From: Acidobacteriota bacterium
GTDB lineage: Bacteria; Acidobacteriota; Terriglobia; Acidiferrales; UBA7541
Assembly: GCA_003224175.1 (NCBI GenBank)
Contig: QHYQ01000134.1
Span: forward strand, 1-42,894
DNA: 42,894 nucleotides
Direction of reading: 5' to 3'
Each line of letters begins with the position of its first letter. Position 1 is the first letter of the stretch. The position numbers and the translations under genes were made by a program. Shown one piece after another: positions 25,166-34,708 of the stretch. The notes under the pieces were generated by a model. That model saw only the letters and a list, made by a program, of their open reading frames with translations, searched no databases and was not told the DNA's origin.

Positions 25166-26362
25166 ATGATTCATACAGGCCGTCACTTCCTTCAGATTCC
25201 AGGTCCTACAAACGTTCCGGATCGCGTCCTGCGCGCAATGGATCAGCCGGTTATCGACCACCGCGGGCCCGAGTTTGCTGAACTCGGTCTGGCGGTCCTC
25301 TCGGGATTGCGTGAGATCTTCCAGACGAAAGGCCATGTCATTGTGTATCCCTCATCGGGAACCGGAGCCATCGAGGCAGCTCTGGTTAATACGTTGTCCG
25401 CAGGCGATCGAGTAATCATTTTCGAGACGGGTCAGTTCTCGAATGTATGGCGGCAAATCGGGGAACGGCTCGGTCTCGATCTCGACTACGTTCCCGGGAA
25501 TTGGCGCAGGGGCGCTTCGGCCGCCGATCTTGAAGCCCGGTTGAGCACAGACATGCGCCATGCCGTTAAGGCCGTGGTGGTCATTCACAACGAAACGTCG
25601 ACCGGCGTGACCAGTCGTCTTCCGGAACTCCGCCGCGTCCTGAATCGTCTCAGGCATCCGGCTCTGCTGATCGTGGACGCAATCTCCTCGCTGGGCTCTA
25701 TCGATTACCGAATGGACGAATGGGAAGTGGACGTCACCGTCTGCGGTTCGCAGAAGGGGTTGATGGTGCCTCCTGGCCTGGGCTTCAATGCGATTTCCGA
25801 AAAAGCGCTGGGCGCAAATAAAAGTGCAAGATTGCCGCGCTCCTATTGGGATTGGCAGGACATGCTCAAACACAACCGGACTGGCTTTTTCCCCTTCACG
25901 CCCGCCACAAACCTTCTTTTTGCCTTGCGGGAGGCGCTCAAAATGATGAACGAGGAAGGCTTGGCAACCATCTTTCGCCGCCACGTGAGGCATGGCGAAG
26001 CCACACGCGCAGCGGTACGTGCCTGGGGATTGGAGATCGTCTGCGAAGAGCCGCTGGAATATTCCAGTTCGATGACGGGCGTGTTCACCCCGGAAGGCCA
26101 CGATGCCGACCGGTTGCGCAAGATCATTCTGGAAAATTTCGATATGTCTCTCGGGGCGGGGTTGGGCAAGCTCGCCGGCAAGGCCTTCCGTATCGGCCAT
26201 CTCGGCAGTTTTAACGACCTCATGCTCGCCGGTACACTGAGCGGAGTCGAAATGGGCCTGCGCCTCGCGGAGATACCACACAAAGAAGGCGGCGTAATGG
26301 CAGCGCTCAATAGCCTTACGCCGGCGGCCAAGATGAGGGAGCCCGTGAAAGTGGCGCGATAG
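25166..26362 (+). CDS. serine-glyoxylate / alanine-glyoxylate aminotransferase
   Basis: The 398-residue PLP enzyme of fold type I, class V, has FLQIPGPTNVPDRVLRAM at the N-terminus and VYPSSGTGAIEAALVN for phosphate binding. IVDAISSLGSIDYRMDEW is the cofactor Asp region, and Lys197 in GSQKGLMVPPGL forms the Schiff base. It resembles serine-glyoxylate aminotransferases, which turn serine plus glyoxylate into hydroxypyruvate plus glycine. GAGGGGG precedes the ATG by 3 bases. Downstream genes (MFS carrier, GlcD/GlcF-type oxidase) fit a glycolate/glyoxylate pathway. It is full length. Confidence 0.93.
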   Translation: MIHTGRHFLQIPGPTNVPDRVLRAMDQPVIDHRGPEFAELGLAVLSGLREIFQTKGHVIVYPSSGTGAIEAALVNTLSAGDRVIIFETGQFSNVWRQIGERLGLDLDYVPGNWRRGASAADLEARLSTDMRHAVKAVVVIHNETSTGVTSRLPELRRVLNRLRHPALLIVDAISSLGSIDYRMDEWEVDVTVCGSQKGLMVPPGLGFNAISEKALGANKSARLPRSYWDWQDMLKHNRTGFFPFTPATNLLFALREALKMMNEEGLATIFRRHVRHGEATRAAVRAWGLEIVCEEPLEYSSSMTGVFTPEGHDADRLRKIILENFDMSLGAGLGKLAGKAFRIGHLGSFNDLMLAGTLSGVEMGLRLAEIPHKEGGVMAALNSLTPAAKMREPVKVAR

Positions 26363-26404
26363 CCGTTTTTTCACAAATCAACGCAGTGTTGCATCTTCGG
26401 AGAT

Positions 26405-27727
26405 ATGTCCGAGTCACAAACAGTCGCGACGCCGCAACGAAAGGGCCTTCCGGCTACCACGACCGTCCTCATTTTGCTCTGCTTGATGTATGCGATTAAT
26501 TACATCGTCAGAGTGAACGTGAGCACCGCGGCCGCCGCATTTAAGGACGAGCTGCACCTGAGCAATACTGATTTGGGCTGGATCTTCTCTGCATTCGCTT
26601 ATCCGTACCTGCTTTTTCAAATCATCAGCGGCTGGGTGAGCGATCGTGTGGGACCGCGCACGACGCTCACGGTGTGTGCGGCAATCTGGTCCGCGGCGAC
26701 CGTATTCATGGGTTTGGCCGGTGGCATGTCGGCGATGGTGTTTGGGCGCGTTATGCTCGGCGTCGGCGTCTCGGCCTTACCAACAGCTACCCGCGCGATG
26801 TCGGCGTGGATGCCCGAGGGCAAGCGAGCATTTGCGCAGGGAATCACGCATTCGGCGGCTCGGGTCGGAAATATGGTGACGCCTCCCCTCGTGGCCTGGC
26901 TAATTGTGCTGGTGGCGTGGCGAGGTTCGTTCGTCGTCCTCGGAATCGCGAGCTTCGGTTGGGCAATCTTGTGGGGTTGGTATTTTCGTGATAACCCCGC
27001 AGACCATCCGGCGATCACGCCTGCAGAGCTCGAAATGCTCCCAAAGGCTCGGTCGCGTAAAGCGTACAAGACCGAGCCGGTTCCCTTCTTTCGATTGGCC
27101 CGCCGCATGGCTTTAGTGACCGCAGTCTATTTTTGCTACGGCTGGACCCTGTGGTTTTTCCTCGCCTGGATACCCCAGTATTTTCTGCACAGTTACAAGT
27201 TGCGCCTGAGCAATTCGTCGCTGTTTGCTGCGGGTGTCTTTCTTGGCGGCGTGCTGGGCGACGTCTTGGGTGGTGTCGCCAGCGATCGTATTTTTGAAAA
27301 GACGGGCGATCGTAAGAAAGCGCGGCGCAACCTCGTCGTATTCGGATTTCTCTGTTCACTTGTGATGATGATCCCGATCATCCTTCTTCACAATTTGACC
27401 TCCGCAGCCATTTTTTTGGGCCTGGCGTTCTTTTTCGCGGAATTCACGGTCGCTCCGATGTGGGCGATTCCCATGGATATCGCTCCGAAGTTCTCCGGCT
27501 TTGCCAGCGGTTTTATGAATTCCGGATCGGCATTAGCGGCGATCATCTCGCCAGTTTTGGCGGGCATGATCATCGATCGAACGGGTAACTGGGAGTTGCC
27601 TTTCGTGGGCAGCATCGCTCTGCTGTTGTTTGGAGCGATCCTCGCGCTTTGGATGAAAACTGAGGAAATGCCTTCCGAGCCCAGTGCGAGCGCAAAAGCC
27701 GCCGTGCAACCGGCTGTCTCGTCATGA
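26405..27727 (+). CDS. MFS transporter, ACS (anion:cation symporter) family
   Basis: The 440-residue protein has about 12 helices. NYIVRVNVSTAAAAFKDEL in helix 1 and SGWVSDRVGPRTTL as motif A are typical of the ACS family, which moves organic anions such as glucarate, galactonate, glycerate or tartrate. It lies 42 bases after the aminotransferase, and its stop overlaps the next gene's ATG (ATGA), so the three genes form an operon. A C2-C3 hydroxy-acid such as glycolate or glycerate is a plausible substrate by context only. A hydrophilic Ala/Ser-rich tail ends the protein. Confidence 0.9.
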   Translation: MSESQTVATPQRKGLPATTTVLILLCLMYAINYIVRVNVSTAAAAFKDELHLSNTDLGWIFSAFAYPYLLFQIISGWVSDRVGPRTTLTVCAAIWSAATVFMGLAGGMSAMVFGRVMLGVGVSALPTATRAMSAWMPEGKRAFAQGITHSAARVGNMVTPPLVAWLIVLVAWRGSFVVLGIASFGWAILWGWYFRDNPADHPAITPAELEMLPKARSRKAYKTEPVPFFRLARRMALVTAVYFCYGWTLWFFLAWIPQYFLHSYKLRLSNSSLFAAGVFLGGVLGDVLGGVASDRIFEKTGDRKKARRNLVVFGFLCSLVMMIPIILLHNLTSAAIFLGLAFFFAEFTVAPMWAIPMDIAPKFSGFASGFMNSGSALAAIISPVLAGMIIDRTGNWELPFVGSIALLLFGAILALWMKTEEMPSEPSASAKAAVQPAVSS

Positions 27728-30512
27728 ATCCAGTCATCTGGGGCTCCACAACGCCTCTGAAGCCACTTGCTCCTCTCCCGCTCAGCTCGCATGCCAAGCC
27801 CGTCGATTCGTTTGCACGGGCGGCGGAGTTGGAGGAAGAGCTCCAAAAAACTGTCAAGGGGGAAGTGCGCTTCGACCGTGGCAGTCGCGCGCTTTACGCC
27901 GCGGATGCCTCCAACTATCGTCAAATTCCTATTGGCCTCGTGGTTCCGCGGGACGAAGACGACGTGATCGCTAGCGTAGCCGCATGTAGAAAGCATGGCG
28001 CCCCGGTTTTGCCCCGCGGGGCCGGCACGAGCCTTGCTGGCCAGTGCTGCAACGTCGCGGTTGTGCTCGATTTCACCAAATACATGAATCGAATCCTGGA
28101 GCTTGATCCGAACGCCAGAGTTGCGCGCGCTCAGCCGGGAGTTGTTCTGGACCGCCTGCGCGAGCGTGCCGAAATTCAGCATCTGACCTTTGGCCCCGAT
28201 CCTTCCACCCACAGCCGATGCACGCTGGGGGGAATGATCGGGAATAATTCCTGCGGAACCCACTCGTTACTTGCCGGCAAGACTGTCGATAACGTCGAAG
28301 AACTCCGCGTTGTGCTTTACGATGGCACGCAATTGACCGTTGGCGCGACCTCAGAAGGTGAGCTGAATTCCATCATTGCTCGAGGTGGCCGGGGCGGAGA
28401 GATCTATGCAAAGCTCCGAGTCATTCGCGATCAGTACGGCCCTCTCATTCGCGCGCGTTATCCGAAAATTCCCCGGCGCGTCTCCGGCTACAACCTGGAC
28501 CAACTTCTTCCGGAAAACGGTTTCCATGTGGCCCGGGCGCTGGTCGGCACCGAAGGCACATGCGTCACTGTGCTCGAAGCCAAACTCCGCCTGATTCACA
28601 GCCCCCAGCACAGGACTTTAGTTGGATTGGGCTATCCCGACGTCTTCATTGCCGCCGAACAGGTGCCCGCGATCCTGGAATTTGGCCCTATAGGACTCGA
28701 AGGATTTGAAGGCCGCATCGTGGACGGGCTCCGCAAGAAAGGCACGCCTAATCTCGAACTGCTTCCCGAAGGAAGAGGAATCCTGCTCGTCGAATTCGGC
28801 TGTGATGATCCGAAGCAGGCTGAGGCGCTGGCCCTAAAACTCGCCGATCGGTTCAGAGGATCCTCGGGAGTGCCGGATATCCGTCTTTACAACGATAGCC
28901 AGGCCAAATGGGTCTGGAAGATACGCGAATCCGGGGCGCGCGCAGCTGCGGCGGCGCCGGGAGCGCCTCCGGAGTGGGAAGGCTGGGACGACGCCGCGGT
29001 CGCTCCCGAAAAAGTGAGCGCCTATCTTCGGGATATCCGCAAGCTCCTCGACGAGTACAACTACAACGCCGCGTTCTACGGCCATTTCGGGCACGGCTGC
29101 ATTCACATGCGCGTTAGCTTCGATCTGGAGAGCGAATCCGGCATTCGCAACTACGGGGAATTCGTAGAACGCGCTGCCGACCTCGTGGTCAGCTACGGCG
29201 GCTCCCTTTCGGGTGAGCACGGGGATGGGCAGTCTCGCGGCGCATTGCTGCCGAAAATGTTTGGGCCAGAGTTGGTAAAGGCGTTTGGCGAGTTCAAAGC
29301 TGCTTGGGATCCGGACAATAAGATGAATCCCAATAAAGTCGTAAATGCCTATTTGCCGACCGAAAATCTGCGCTTAGGAGCGGACTACAAGCCGCACGCG
29401 GCAAAAACTCATTTTCACTTCCCGGATGACGGCGGTTCCTTTGCCAAAGCCACGGTGCGTTGCGTGGGCCTCGGCGAATGCCGCAAAACGCATGCGGGCG
29501 CGATGTGCCCCAGCTACATGGTGACCCTGGAGGAGCAGCACAGCACTCGCGGGCGCGCTCACATGCTTTTTGAGCTGTTGCAGGGCGAGGTGGTTCGCGA
29601 CGCTTGGCAAGATGAACACGTCAAGAAGGCGTTGGATCTTTGTCTTTCCTGTAAGGCGTGCAAATCGGAGTGTCCCACCAACGTGGATATCGCCACTTAT
29701 CGCGCCGAATTCATGCACGAAGATCGTCGGCCGCGCCCGGCTCAGAGTCCCCGAGGCAGACCCCCGGCGCGAATGGGCGCACGGTCGTTTTGTGGCCCGA
29801 TACCTTTACCAATTACTTTCATCCCGAGATCGGCCGCGCCGCGCTCGAAGTTCTGGAGGGAGCTGGATTTCAAGTGATGATTCCGCAGTCGCAACTGTGT
29901 TGTGGCCGGCCGCTCTACGATTTTGGAATGCTCGACCGCGCCAAGGAATATCTCAGCCGAGTCATGCAATTGTTGGGAGCTGAAATCGACGCGGGCGTGC
30001 CGATAGTAGTGCTGGAGCCAAGTTGCGCCTCGGTCTTTCGAGACGAGTTGCGCGGCCTCTTTCCGGAAGATTCGCGGGCCAAACGCTTACGGGAGCAAAC
30101 TTTTCTCTTGAGCCAATTTTTGCGCTCTTATAACCCCGGCTATAAACCTCCTGTCCTTCATCGCAAAGTGCTGCTGCATGGACATTGTCACCATAAGGCA
30201 CTGATGACTCTCACCGATGAAGAAGCCCTGCTGCGGAGCATGAGCGTCGAATTGGAGTCTCTCGATTCGGGCTGCTGCGGGATGGCCGGCTCATTTGGAT
30301 TCGAGCGCGAGAAATACGAAATTTCCCGCGCAGTGGGAGAAAGGGTGCTTTTGCCCGCGGTAAGAGGAGCCGCGCCCGAAACCCTCATCGTCTCCGATGG
30401 TTTCAGTTGCCGCGAGCAGATCGCCCAGCTTACGGGGCGAAGAGCTTTCCACCTGGCCGAGATACTAAAACTGGCAGCGACCCTATCGCGGTCGGCAAAT
30501 CCGGAACTCTAA
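27724..30512 (+). pseudogene. GlcD/GlcF-type FAD/Fe-S glycolate or D-lactate oxidase, linker deleted and frameshifted
   Basis: The first frame (27724-29877) holds a complete FAD-binding domain (RGAGTSLAGQC, TLGGMIGNNSCGTHS) and FAD-oxidase C-terminal domain (HFGHGCIHMR, GSLSGEHGDGQSRG). Two ferredoxin-type clusters follow (GLGECRK...AMCPSYM and CLSCKACKSECP). It is in register up to YRAEFMHE (~29721). From about 29745 another frame continues with GRTVVLWPDTFTNYF and both CCG domains (CCGRPLYDFGM, GHCHHKA...GCCGMAG) to 30512. Comparable fused oxidases have about 80-85 residues between the YRAEFM and WPDTF motifs; here about 25 remain, in two frames. So roughly 55-60 codons are missing. The downstream part lacks a native start. 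The enzyme would oxidise glycolate or D-lactate; this copy probably yields only a GlcD-like half. It overlaps the MFS gene by ATGA. Confidence 0.85.
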
Positions 30513-30551
30513 ACAGCAATTAGCCGCACGTATTTGCTGGTGGGAGTATTC

Positions 30552-32543
30552 TCAGCCGGCGCCGGCCGCAGTTCGCAGACTGATGGCCGTCGCAGAGCCT
30601 GCCAGTTTCAGTTTGGGTTCTTGATCCACGGCTTTCAGAAGTTCGCGTGTGATCCGCTCGTCGATTTCTCCGGCATGGCGCAAATCTACCGGGAAACGGA
30701 TCAGCGCTTCGAGACCCGAAGGTGTAAGTCGCAGATAGGCGCTTGGCTTGAGCCCACCTTCGGGAACGGCAAACAGATTCCGCTCCATGGCTCGATTTTG
30801 TCTATCCATCTCTTCGTGGTAATCGGCGAGCACGGCTTTCACTGCGCGGAGCAATCTCTCACGGACTGCCTTGAAGTCGCTGTCCGGAGCCAAAGTTAAG
30901 GAGACCTCGTGCCAGACGAAGTCGGTGCCTGGAATTTGCCTGAATATCCCCGCAGTCGGCTGGAATACAACCGAGTTCGAGAAGGCCACTACTCGTCCCG
31001 TCGGCGTATCTGCCGCGCTGCCCCCCAGCTCCATCACCTGTATGCGCACCAGGCCGATGTCCACCACCTCTCCCGTGACACCGCCGATTTGAACGCGATC
31101 ACCCACGCGAATTCCGTACCGCCCGATAAGGAAGAAGTAACCGACCATCGCCACGATCACGTTTTGCAGGGCCACCGCAATCCCTGCGGTCAGCAGGCCC
31201 GCGTACGTAACGGCAGATTCCAACCGGCTGGCAAAACCCAAAGCCACGATGAGGATGATGGCGAATGCCAAAGCAATTTTGCGCAGCAGTAGGAATTGAT
31301 ACCGGCGATGAGGTTCGTGTACATAGCGGTAGATCGTTCTCTTTCCAACTTCGGCTAGAGCGAGCACGATTCCAATAAACAGGGCCAGGATCGCCAGCTG
31401 CGCCAGCAGGCGTCCTAACGATCCTTTCAAATCGACTCCCACCTCACTGCGCCAGTTCTCTAGACTCTTCTGATAGAGCCCAAACAATATGTCTTGCTTG
31501 CCCAGGGGAATAGCGATCGCCGCAAGCTGTTTGAATTCCCCTGTCAGCGCATCCACCTGCTGCCTCTGCTGGGCCAGGGTCGGTGCATTTTTGTCTGGCG
31601 ATTGAGTGTCCAGTTCGTCGGCTTGGCGAGTGAGCGCGCGCAGTCGATCGGCTAGCGGCGCTCGCAAATCGCTGGAAGCCTTCTCCAGGGTTTGCGTCTG
31701 AGTAATTGCGCCATTGATGGTGCTGAGTTTACGCGAGATCTCGAACAGCTCTGCGCCGAGACCCCAGATTCCGGTGGGTTCGCTGGCCGTGACCTGCGTG
31801 CTCGTGTCGCTTTTGGTCGCGCTAGTCTGATTGCCGCTGGCCGAACCCGCCGCTCCAATCGTTGGTACTGATGCCGCCAGAGCGTCGATTTGACCTCGCA
31901 GTCCGCCTGCCTGGCCGCCCCCGGCCCCGGCAACGAATTCGACCATGCTGTGGATGGCGTCCCTGCGAGTCTTCTCGAGATCCAGTTCGCCCTGAGCACC
32001 CACTATCTGTGATTGCACGATCTGGCGCTGCCGGCCGGTAGCCGTTGCAAGTTTCTGTTTCAGAGAATTCAACTCTGATTCCGCCTTTTTGACCTCCTCG
32101 TCGGCCGCATCCTCGGCCTTCAGAAGCGACTGTTGTTGTGGCGTGCCTCCATTTTGGGATTGAACCTGGCTGGAACCATGGCTCCCTGCGAGGGCGTCAG
32201 CTTCCGCCCTCGCGAAATCAAAACTGAGGCGCACGATCTGCTCCGCAATCCGGCGATTCTCGCTCATTAACGTCACTTCGCTGGGATCGTTCGCGATTTG
32301 TTGATCGACGGTCATTTGCCGATACCACGTCAGCGTCTGATCGAGGAAGGGGATGATACGAGCCGCATCCAACGGCGAACGGGCCGTGTCTTGTGCGGGT
32401 GCTGGATTTTGTGCAAGGGCCAAAGCACACACTCCGCCCACAACGCAAAGCGTAAGCGTCATGGCGCAGAGAATCGCTTTCTTGAAGCGCTCCGCATGGC
32501 GGTGCCATTTGGACCAGTTAACCAGCGGCAAGAAAAGGTGCAA
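30552..32543 (-). CDS. MscS family mechanosensitive channel with long periplasmic coiled-coil
   Basis: The 663-residue protein is read from TTG 32543, which has GAGGAG about 7 bases upstream; the next in-frame ATG would cut the basic start of the signal segment. A signal-like hydrophobic segment (AMTLTLCVVGGVCALALAQ) is followed by ~300 residues rich in Gln/Glu/Ala heptads. Membrane helices come next (LLAQLAILALFIGIVLALAE, LRKIALAFAIILIVALGF). The MscS pore region YAGLLTAGIAVALQNVIVAM and the beta domain GIRVGDRVQIGGVTGEV close the recognisable core, with a C-terminal vestibule. It should release solutes on hypo-osmotic shock. The gene converges with the oxidase operon and is complete. Confidence 0.9.
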   Translation of the reverse strand: MHLFLPLVNWSKWHRHAERFKKAILCAMTLTLCVVGGVCALALAQNPAPAQDTARSPLDAARIIPFLDQTLTWYRQMTVDQQIANDPSEVTLMSENRRIAEQIVRLSFDFARAEADALAGSHGSSQVQSQNGGTPQQQSLLKAEDAADEEVKKAESELNSLKQKLATATGRQRQIVQSQIVGAQGELDLEKTRRDAIHSMVEFVAGAGGGQAGGLRGQIDALAASVPTIGAAGSASGNQTSATKSDTSTQVTASEPTGIWGLGAELFEISRKLSTINGAITQTQTLEKASSDLRAPLADRLRALTRQADELDTQSPDKNAPTLAQQRQQVDALTGEFKQLAAIAIPLGKQDILFGLYQKSLENWRSEVGVDLKGSLGRLLAQLAILALFIGIVLALAEVGKRTIYRYVHEPHRRYQFLLLRKIALAFAIILIVALGFASRLESAVTYAGLLTAGIAVALQNVIVAMVGYFFLIGRYGIRVGDRVQIGGVTGEVVDIGLVRIQVMELGGSAADTPTGRVVAFSNSVVFQPTAGIFRQIPGTDFVWHEVSLTLAPDSDFKAVRERLLRAVKAVLADYHEEMDRQNRAMERNLFAVPEGGLKPSAYLRLTPSGLEALIRFPVDLRHAGEIDERITRELLKAVDQEPKLKLAGSATAISLRTAAGAG

Positions 32544-32657
32544 GCTTTAACTCCTCGTACCGACTTTTGGGGACTATCTTTGGATGATTCTACCTGCTTT
32601 GCGGTAGCCTGCCGGGGATGGCGAAGTGACCTTTAGATCCAAAGCGAAGCAAAAGAC

Positions 32658-33086
32658 TTATTGCTCGCTGCCTGTACGTGTTCGAGCTGCCGTCGAATCC
32701 GCGTTGATTTTCCGGCGGAGCACATCGAGAAAGGACTCGCCGGCCTCAGCCAGGCGCTGCTCGAGCCTCTGGGTGCAGTCACATGAACCGCATGCCCAAG
32801 GCTCAGTCCCATTTTCATCCCGGCAACGGCGACGATCATGGGCGTCCTGTACGCGGGTGAGGTCGAAATATTCCTCCCAGTAGGGCCGCTCTTCCAGCAG
32901 CGGGCTTGGACAATAGCACACCTCAACCCAGCGCGTAGTCTGATCTCCGCACAGCCGTGCATCCTTCATGTTGCGAAGGTACTGGCCCCCGGCTACTGAG
33001 CCTCGGCCCAGAGTATGCCTTTCGATTGCTTCCAACAGATCGGCCTCACGACCGGCCTTAACTCGCCCACGGACTAGATAACGCAT
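32658..33086 (-). CDS. hypothetical protein with Cys-rich C-terminal motif
   Basis: Read from ATG 33086 the protein is 142 residues. The first part (MRYLVRGRVKAGREADLLEA) resembles a ferredoxin-like/Dabb-type alpha-beta fold. A cysteine-rich stretch, RRRCRDENGTEPWACGSCDC, follows near residue 95 and may bind zinc or an Fe-S cluster. The start was chosen because a TATAAT box lies exactly 6 bases upstream, implying a leaderless message. A longer start at 33134 would place the box inside the gene. Function is unknown. Confidence 0.6.
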   Translation of the reverse strand: MRYLVRGRVKAGREADLLEAIERHTLGRGSVAGGQYLRNMKDARLCGDQTTRWVEVCYCPSPLLEERPYWEEYFDLTRVQDAHDRRRCRDENGTEPWACGSCDCTQRLEQRLAEAGESFLDVLRRKINADSTAARTRTGSEQ

Positions 33087-33092
33087 GCTGAT

Positions 33093-33098
33093 ATTATA
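33093..33098 (-). promoter_or_regulatory. -10 box TATAAT giving a leaderless transcript
   Basis: A perfect TATAAT on the minus strand ends 6 bases before the ATG at 33086. Transcription would start at or next to the A of the start codon. The same arrangement precedes the DUF983 gene. Confidence 0.55.
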
Positions 33099-33161
33099 TC
33101 GCGTTACGTACCCAACCGCGTCTTGCTGCATCAAATTGCATCAAAGGGAGAGGGAGATCCT

Positions 33162-33404
33162 ATGGCAGACAATCGCAGAGAAATGAGAATTCCAATGCAA
33201 GTGGGAACTGAGTTCCGCATCCGCAATAATGGCGACATTATTCTGGACAATCCTGAATTGGAACTGGCCGCGGATACCGCCGCGGCCGATGCCGTTTTGT
33301 CTTACCGTTTCGATTCGGAATCGGGCGAGCACGTCCTCCGTCTGTTGGATCCTGTTGCGGAGCGGGCTCTTCGACCTGGCCGGAAGGCTGCCGGCCAAGG
33401 TTGA
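33162..33404 (+). CDS. small hypothetical protein (80 aa)
   Basis: ATG at 33162 follows an AAGGGAGAGGGAG purine-rich stretch, a good ribosome-binding site, and encodes 80 residues (MADNRREMRIPMQVGTEFRI, then NNGDIILDNPELELA). The middle is beta-rich and acidic; the C-terminus is basic. No domain is recognised. It diverges from the Cys-rich gene with about 75 bases between them. Confidence 0.5.
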   Translation: MADNRREMRIPMQVGTEFRIRNNGDIILDNPELELAADTAAADAVLSYRFDSESGEHVLRLLDPVAERALRPGRKAAGQG

Positions 33405-33469
33405 ACTAGCCCGGCGTTTGCAGCATAAATCCTAAATTCGCTTCCAACCCGCAGCCCTTCTTTTTCGTC

Positions 33470-33475
33470 TAAACT
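33470..33475 (+). promoter_or_regulatory. -10-like box TAAACT before the flavoprotein gene
   Basis: TAAACT lies 11 bases before the ATG at 33487. The spacing matches the TATACT boxes elsewhere and supports this start over the later in-frame ATG at 33514. Confidence 0.3.
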
Positions 33476-33486
33476 GCCTCAAACAA

Positions 33487-34680
33487 ATGTGTCATGTCAT
33501 GCCAAATGCACGAATGAACTCCTCTGCACATTCGCCGGATATTTTTATTATCGGTGGCGGTCCAGCTGGCCTTGCCACTGCAATTCTAGCGGCGCAGCAA
33601 GGCATGCGTGTCGCCGTGGCGGATCATAATCGTCCTCCAATTGATAAGACTTGTGGCGAAGGTTTGATGCCGGACACCTTAGCGGCGATGAAGACGCTGG
33701 GCGTCACCCTAGGTTATGATGAGGCGGTTCCCTTCCGGGGTATTCGTTTTCGCGACGCGGATAGCCTGACGTGTGTCGAAGCTGAGTTCGGACAGGGTTT
33801 GGGCCTCGGCCTCCGCCGAACCGTGCTGCATGCGAAGCTCGTGGAGCGCGCCGCCGGGCTTGGCGTTGCCCTTCTGTGGGGCAGTCGCGTCACCTTAGCT
33901 GGCGACGGCCAAGTATTCTGCGAAGGCCGGCCGGTGCAGTCTAAATGGGTGATTGGCGCGGATGGAGAATCCTCGCAAGCTCGCAAATGGGGGGCCCTGG
34001 AGCAAACTCGATACGAACGGATCCGTTTTGCCGCCCGCCAGCATTTCCGTACGGCTCCCTGGAGTGATTTTGTGGAGGTTTACTGGGCGCAAAACTGCCA
34101 GATTGTCGTCTCCGCGGTCGCCTCCGACGAAGTGTGCGTCGCAATTACCTCGCGCAGCCCCGGCTTGCGATTCCATGAGGCGCTTAGCCAAGTCCCGGCC
34201 CTTGACTCGCGGCTGCGGAATTTGCGCGGCGTAAGTAAAGTACGCGGCGCTCGCGCCGCATTGCGCCGTTTGAGGCGCGTGTGTGCTGGCCGATTTGCTC
34301 TGGTTGGAGACGCTTCCGGTTCGGTTGATCCGCTTACGGGCGAAGGTCTCGGCCTCGGTTTTAGGCAGGCGGCTGCGCTGGTCGAGGCGATCAACTGCTA
34401 CGAACGCGATGGGTTGCGCGAGAAACCCAACGATCTGCTGCGTTATCAGGCGGCGCACGATCGTATTGGGAGGGCGCCGCGCTTGATGTCCAGGCTTATG
34501 CTCATGATGGATGCTCACCCGCACTTGCGTCAGAAGGTGTTGCGCATATTGGCTGCTGAGCCTTCGCTCTTTTCCCGCTTGCTTAACCTCAATGTCGGAG
34601 AGCTTACGCTTTCGAAATTCGGCGTGGGCCATGCCCTGCGATTGGGCTGGCGCATGCTCACTCCGGACTGGGAGCTGTAA
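33487..34680 (+). CDS. FAD-dependent oxidoreductase, geranylgeranyl-reductase / PHBH-like family
   Basis: The 397-residue protein has the Rossmann motif IFIIGGGPAGLATAILAAQQ (about 19-38) and the GxG-type DKTCGEGLMPDTL segment. The C-terminal FAD motif is FALVGDASGSVDPLTGEGLG. This pattern is found in geranylgeranyl reductases and tryptophan-halogenase/PHBH-like monooxygenases that act on lipids or polyketides. The substrate is not visible, and no polyketide synthase lies nearby in this window. An alternative start is ATG 33514. YceI follows 28 bases later, so cotranscription is possible. Confidence 0.85.
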   Translation: MCHVMPNARMNSSAHSPDIFIIGGGPAGLATAILAAQQGMRVAVADHNRPPIDKTCGEGLMPDTLAAMKTLGVTLGYDEAVPFRGIRFRDADSLTCVEAEFGQGLGLGLRRTVLHAKLVERAAGLGVALLWGSRVTLAGDGQVFCEGRPVQSKWVIGADGESSQARKWGALEQTRYERIRFAARQHFRTAPWSDFVEVYWAQNCQIVVSAVASDEVCVAITSRSPGLRFHEALSQVPALDSRLRNLRGVSKVRGARAALRRLRRVCAGRFALVGDASGSVDPLTGEGLGLGFRQAAALVEAINCYERDGLREKPNDLLRYQAAHDRIGRAPRLMSRLMLMMDAHPHLRQKVLRILAAEPSLFSRLLNLNVGELTLSKFGVGHALRLGWRMLTPDWEL

Positions 34681-34708
34681 GCCGGATCTATATTGGCTCC
34701 ATCCATCT

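Noticed and set aside
25352-26374. 340-residue open frame on the minus strand
   Set aside because: It is antisense to the aminotransferase, whose motifs are complete; the minus-strand translation shows no domain and is a GC-driven shadow.
27388-28263. 291-residue open frame on the minus strand
   Set aside because: It crosses the end of the MFS gene and the start of the oxidase on the opposite strand; both of these are well supported.
29658-30512. Independent GlcF-like gene starting at 29658
   Set aside because: The first ~30 codons are an out-of-frame reading of the Fe-S region of the upstream part. Real homology starts near 29745, so this is the second half of one broken gene.
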